Source: Hyphomicrobiales bacterium (GTDB lineage: Bacteria > Pseudomonadota > Alphaproteobacteria > Rhizobiales > S144-23). Taken from it: 13,928 bases of DNA. Below are positions 12,485-13,928 of this stretch, one piece after another. The notes under the pieces were generated by a model. The model saw only the letters and a list, made by a program, of their open reading frames with translations, made no database searches and was not told the origin of the DNA. The stretch is from the NCBI GenBank assembly GCA_015494375.1, contig WGBL01000180.1:1-13928 (forward strand), given 5' to 3'. The first letter of the stretch is position 1. Each line of letters begins with the position of its first letter. The translations under genes were made by a program, and so were the position numbers.

Positions 12485-13738
12485 GTGGCAACGACTGATG
12501 CGAATGCTTATTTCGACAATCTCGAGACCCGCGCGCCCGAGGTGCGTGAGGCCTCGCTGTTCTCGGCACTGCCCGAGCTCATCACCCGCGCCAAGACGGC
12601 GCCCGGTTGGGCGGCCCACCTGCGCGACATCGAGCCGCGCGAGATCACCTCGCGCGAGGCGCTGGCCAAGCTTCCCGTTTTGCGCAAATCCGAACTCCTC
12701 GTGCGCCAGAAGGCCGCCCCGCCCTTGGGCGGATTTGCGACGGGCCCTGCACTGCGCCTCTTCGCCTCTCCGGGGCCCATCTATGAGCCCGAGGGCGCGG
12801 GTGCAGACTGGTGGCGCTCGGCGCGTGCACTTTACGCGGCCGGCGTGCGCAAGGGCGACGTTTTGCTCAACACCTTCGCCTATCATCTGACGCCCGGCGG
12901 CTGGATCCTCGATGCCGGCGCGCGGGCGATCGGGGCGAGCGTCATTCCAGCGGGGCCTGGCAACACCACCCAACAGCTCCAGTTGATCGAGCACCTGCGC
13001 CCCACCGCCTATTCGGGCGTGCCGGACTTTCTCAAGATCCTTCTCGACAAAGCGAGCGAGGAAGGTCGCGACGCGAGCTCCATCAATCGGGCGCTCGTCT
13101 CTGGCGGCGCGCTCTTTCCCTCGCTCAGAGAGGCGTATGAGGCGCGTGGCATCAGCTGCATGCAGTGCTATGCAACCGCTGACCTCGGGCTCGTCGCCTA
13201 TGAGACCACGCACGAGGGCGCTCTTTGCGAGGGCATGGTGGTCGAAGAAGGTGTGATCGTCGAGATCGTCCGCCCCGGCACCGGCGAGCCGCTGCCCGCG
13301 GGCGAGGTGGGCGAGGTGGTGGTCACGACGTTCAATCGCGACTATCCGATGATTCGGCTCGCAACAGGCGATCTTTCGGCCGTGCTCGAGGGCCCGAGCC
13401 CTTGCGGGCGCACCAACATGCGCATCAAGGGCTGGCTGGGGCGCGCCGATCAGACGACCAAGGTCAAGGGCATGTTTGTGCATCCCGAGCAGGTGGCGCG
13501 CATTGCCAAGCGCCATCCCGAGCTCGGCCGCCTGCGCCTTGTCGTCGGCCGCGAGGGCGAGCAGGACGTCATGACCTTGCGCGCCGAATGCCAGAGCCCT
13601 GATGACGATGCGCTGGCTGCGCGCGTCGCCGAAACGCTCGCCGATGAGACCAAGCTCAAGGGCCGGGTCGAGCTCCTCGCCCCCGGCTCACTGCCCAACG
13701 ACGGCAAAGTGATCGATGACACCCGGGCGTATAATTGA
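12485..13738 (+). CDS. PaaK-like (phenylacetate-CoA ligase family) adenylate-forming enzyme
   Basis: This 417-aa protein of the ANL superfamily is close to PaaK in length and layout. PaaK-like enzymes activate a carboxylic acid with ATP and transfer it to CoA. Visible elements are a degenerate P-loop region FASPGPIYEPEG (93-104) in place of the usual Ser/Thr/Gly-rich SSGTTG motif, and an A5-like CYATADLGLVAYE (228-240). RLATGDLS (291-298) carries the ribose-binding Asp, and GRADQTTKVKGMFVHPEQV (319-337) is the hinge and C-terminal domain entry. The catalytic lysine candidate is Lys408 (DGKVIDDTR). The start is a GTG with a strong AAGGAG (12473-12478) 6 nt upstream. The substrate is unknown: no paa catabolic genes are adjacent, so the name phenylacetate-CoA ligase should not be taken literally. 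Confidence 0.88.
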   Translation: MATTDANAYFDNLETRAPEVREASLFSALPELITRAKTAPGWAAHLRDIEPREITSREALAKLPVLRKSELLVRQKAAPPLGGFATGPALRLFASPGPIYEPEGAGADWWRSARALYAAGVRKGDVLLNTFAYHLTPGGWILDAGARAIGASVIPAGPGNTTQQLQLIEHLRPTAYSGVPDFLKILLDKASEEGRDASSINRALVSGGALFPSLREAYEARGISCMQCYATADLGLVAYETTHEGALCEGMVVEEGVIVEIVRPGTGEPLPAGEVGEVVVTTFNRDYPMIRLATGDLSAVLEGPSPCGRTNMRIKGWLGRADQTTKVKGMFVHPEQVARIAKRHPELGRLRLVVGREGEQDVMTLRAECQSPDDDALAARVAETLADETKLKGRVELLAPGSLPNDGKVIDDTRAYN

Positions 13739-13759
13739 GCACCCGGGAGCATGATTGAG
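13720..13759. repeat. Degenerate 20-bp tandem repeat over the ligase stop codon
   Basis: The 20-bp unit at 13720-13739 (CACCCGGGCGTATAATTGAG) recurs at 13740-13759 with three differences (17 of 20). The first copy contains the TGA of the PaaK-like gene, and the second repeats TTGAG out of frame. Confidence 0.75.
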
Positions 13760-13765
13760 GAGCCG

Positions 13766-13785
13766 ACCGGCGCATGGCCGCCGGT
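13766..13785. repeat. Hairpin downstream of the PaaK-like gene
   Basis: ACCGGCG (13766-13772) and CGCCGGT (13779-13785) form a perfect 7-bp stem with the loop CATGGC. There is no T-tract, so a terminator role is uncertain. The loop holds an ATG that could start the next frame, so it could instead control translation. Confidence 0.4.
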
Positions 13786-13928
13786 GAGGACCCCCAGATG
13801 AGCATGCGCTTGGAACGGCCCTACTCTTGGGACGATCCTATACGGAACGGGCTCATCGAGGACGCATCGATTTGTTGCCCATGGGTTGGTCGGAAGGATT
13901 CTTTGAGACGGCGCGTTTTCTATAAATC
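13774..13928 (+). CDS. Possible partial CDS running off the window end, unknown function
   Basis: A frame is open from ATG 13774 to the last base (51 full codons). GAGGAG (13757-13762) lies 11 nt before this ATG. An in-frame ATG at 13798 with GAGG 8 nt upstream is an alternative start. The visible residues begin MAAGEDPQMSMRLERPYSWD and match no family I recognise. The base composition is less GC-biased than in the neighbours. It may equally be intergenic. Confidence 0.25.
   Translation, partial: MAAGEDPQMSMRLERPYSWDDPIRNGLIEDASICCPWVGRKDSLRRRVFYK

Noticed and set aside
13895..13928. Possible promoter (TTGAGA ... TATAAA) at the window end
   Set aside because: Spacing is only about 12 bp, too short for a sigma-70 promoter.

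Overview
The window looks like chromosomal DNA from a GC-rich alphaproteobacterium. The evidence is a MucR/Ros-type regulator, a DUF2948 gene immediately upstream of hisD, a membrane-anchored J protein with a Pam18/Tim14-like signature, and coding regions rich in GC. I cannot place it more finely. I see no rRNA, tRNA, CRISPR array, insertion sequence or phage gene.

Layout. (1) 1-959: a short leader, then a membrane J-domain protein on the + strand. (2) 1340-1774: mucR on the - strand, followed by a visibly AT-richer gene-free stretch (1775-2555) with inverted repeats and a candidate mucR promoter. (3) 2556-9081: a compact seven-gene - strand operon for a Mrp/MBH-type cation/proton antiporter membrane complex. 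Its order is MrpA C-terminal (MbhD+MbhE) module, MrpB, MrpC, MrpD-like 1, MrpD-like 2, a small two-helix membrane protein, MrpD-like 3. The first four junctions are 4-nt ATGA overlaps. MrpE, MrpF and MrpG are absent, and both ends of the operon are closed off by unrelated genes. (4) 9486-11388: DUF2948 protein and hisD (histidine biosynthesis) on the + strand, divergent from the antiporter operon. (5) 11443-12291: a DMT/EamA permease on the - strand, convergent with hisD. (6) 12485-13738: a PaaK-like adenylate-forming ligase on the + strand with a well-formed candidate promoter, then a possible partial small gene running off the end.

How the genes work together. The antiporter subunits should form one inner-membrane complex. 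MbhD/E, B and C supply the conserved scaffold, and the three NuoL/M/N-type subunits supply the ion channels. The third lacks the central TM7 lysine. DUF2948 and hisD probably form a transcription unit. The remaining genes have no obvious shared pathway.

The most unusual features are the antiporter operon (three antiporter-like subunits, no EFG, an uncharacterised small membrane partner) and a recurrent pattern of short tandem duplications (7-21 bp). These occur in nearly every intergenic gap, and several overlap a stop codon, a ribosome binding site or the region just after a promoter.
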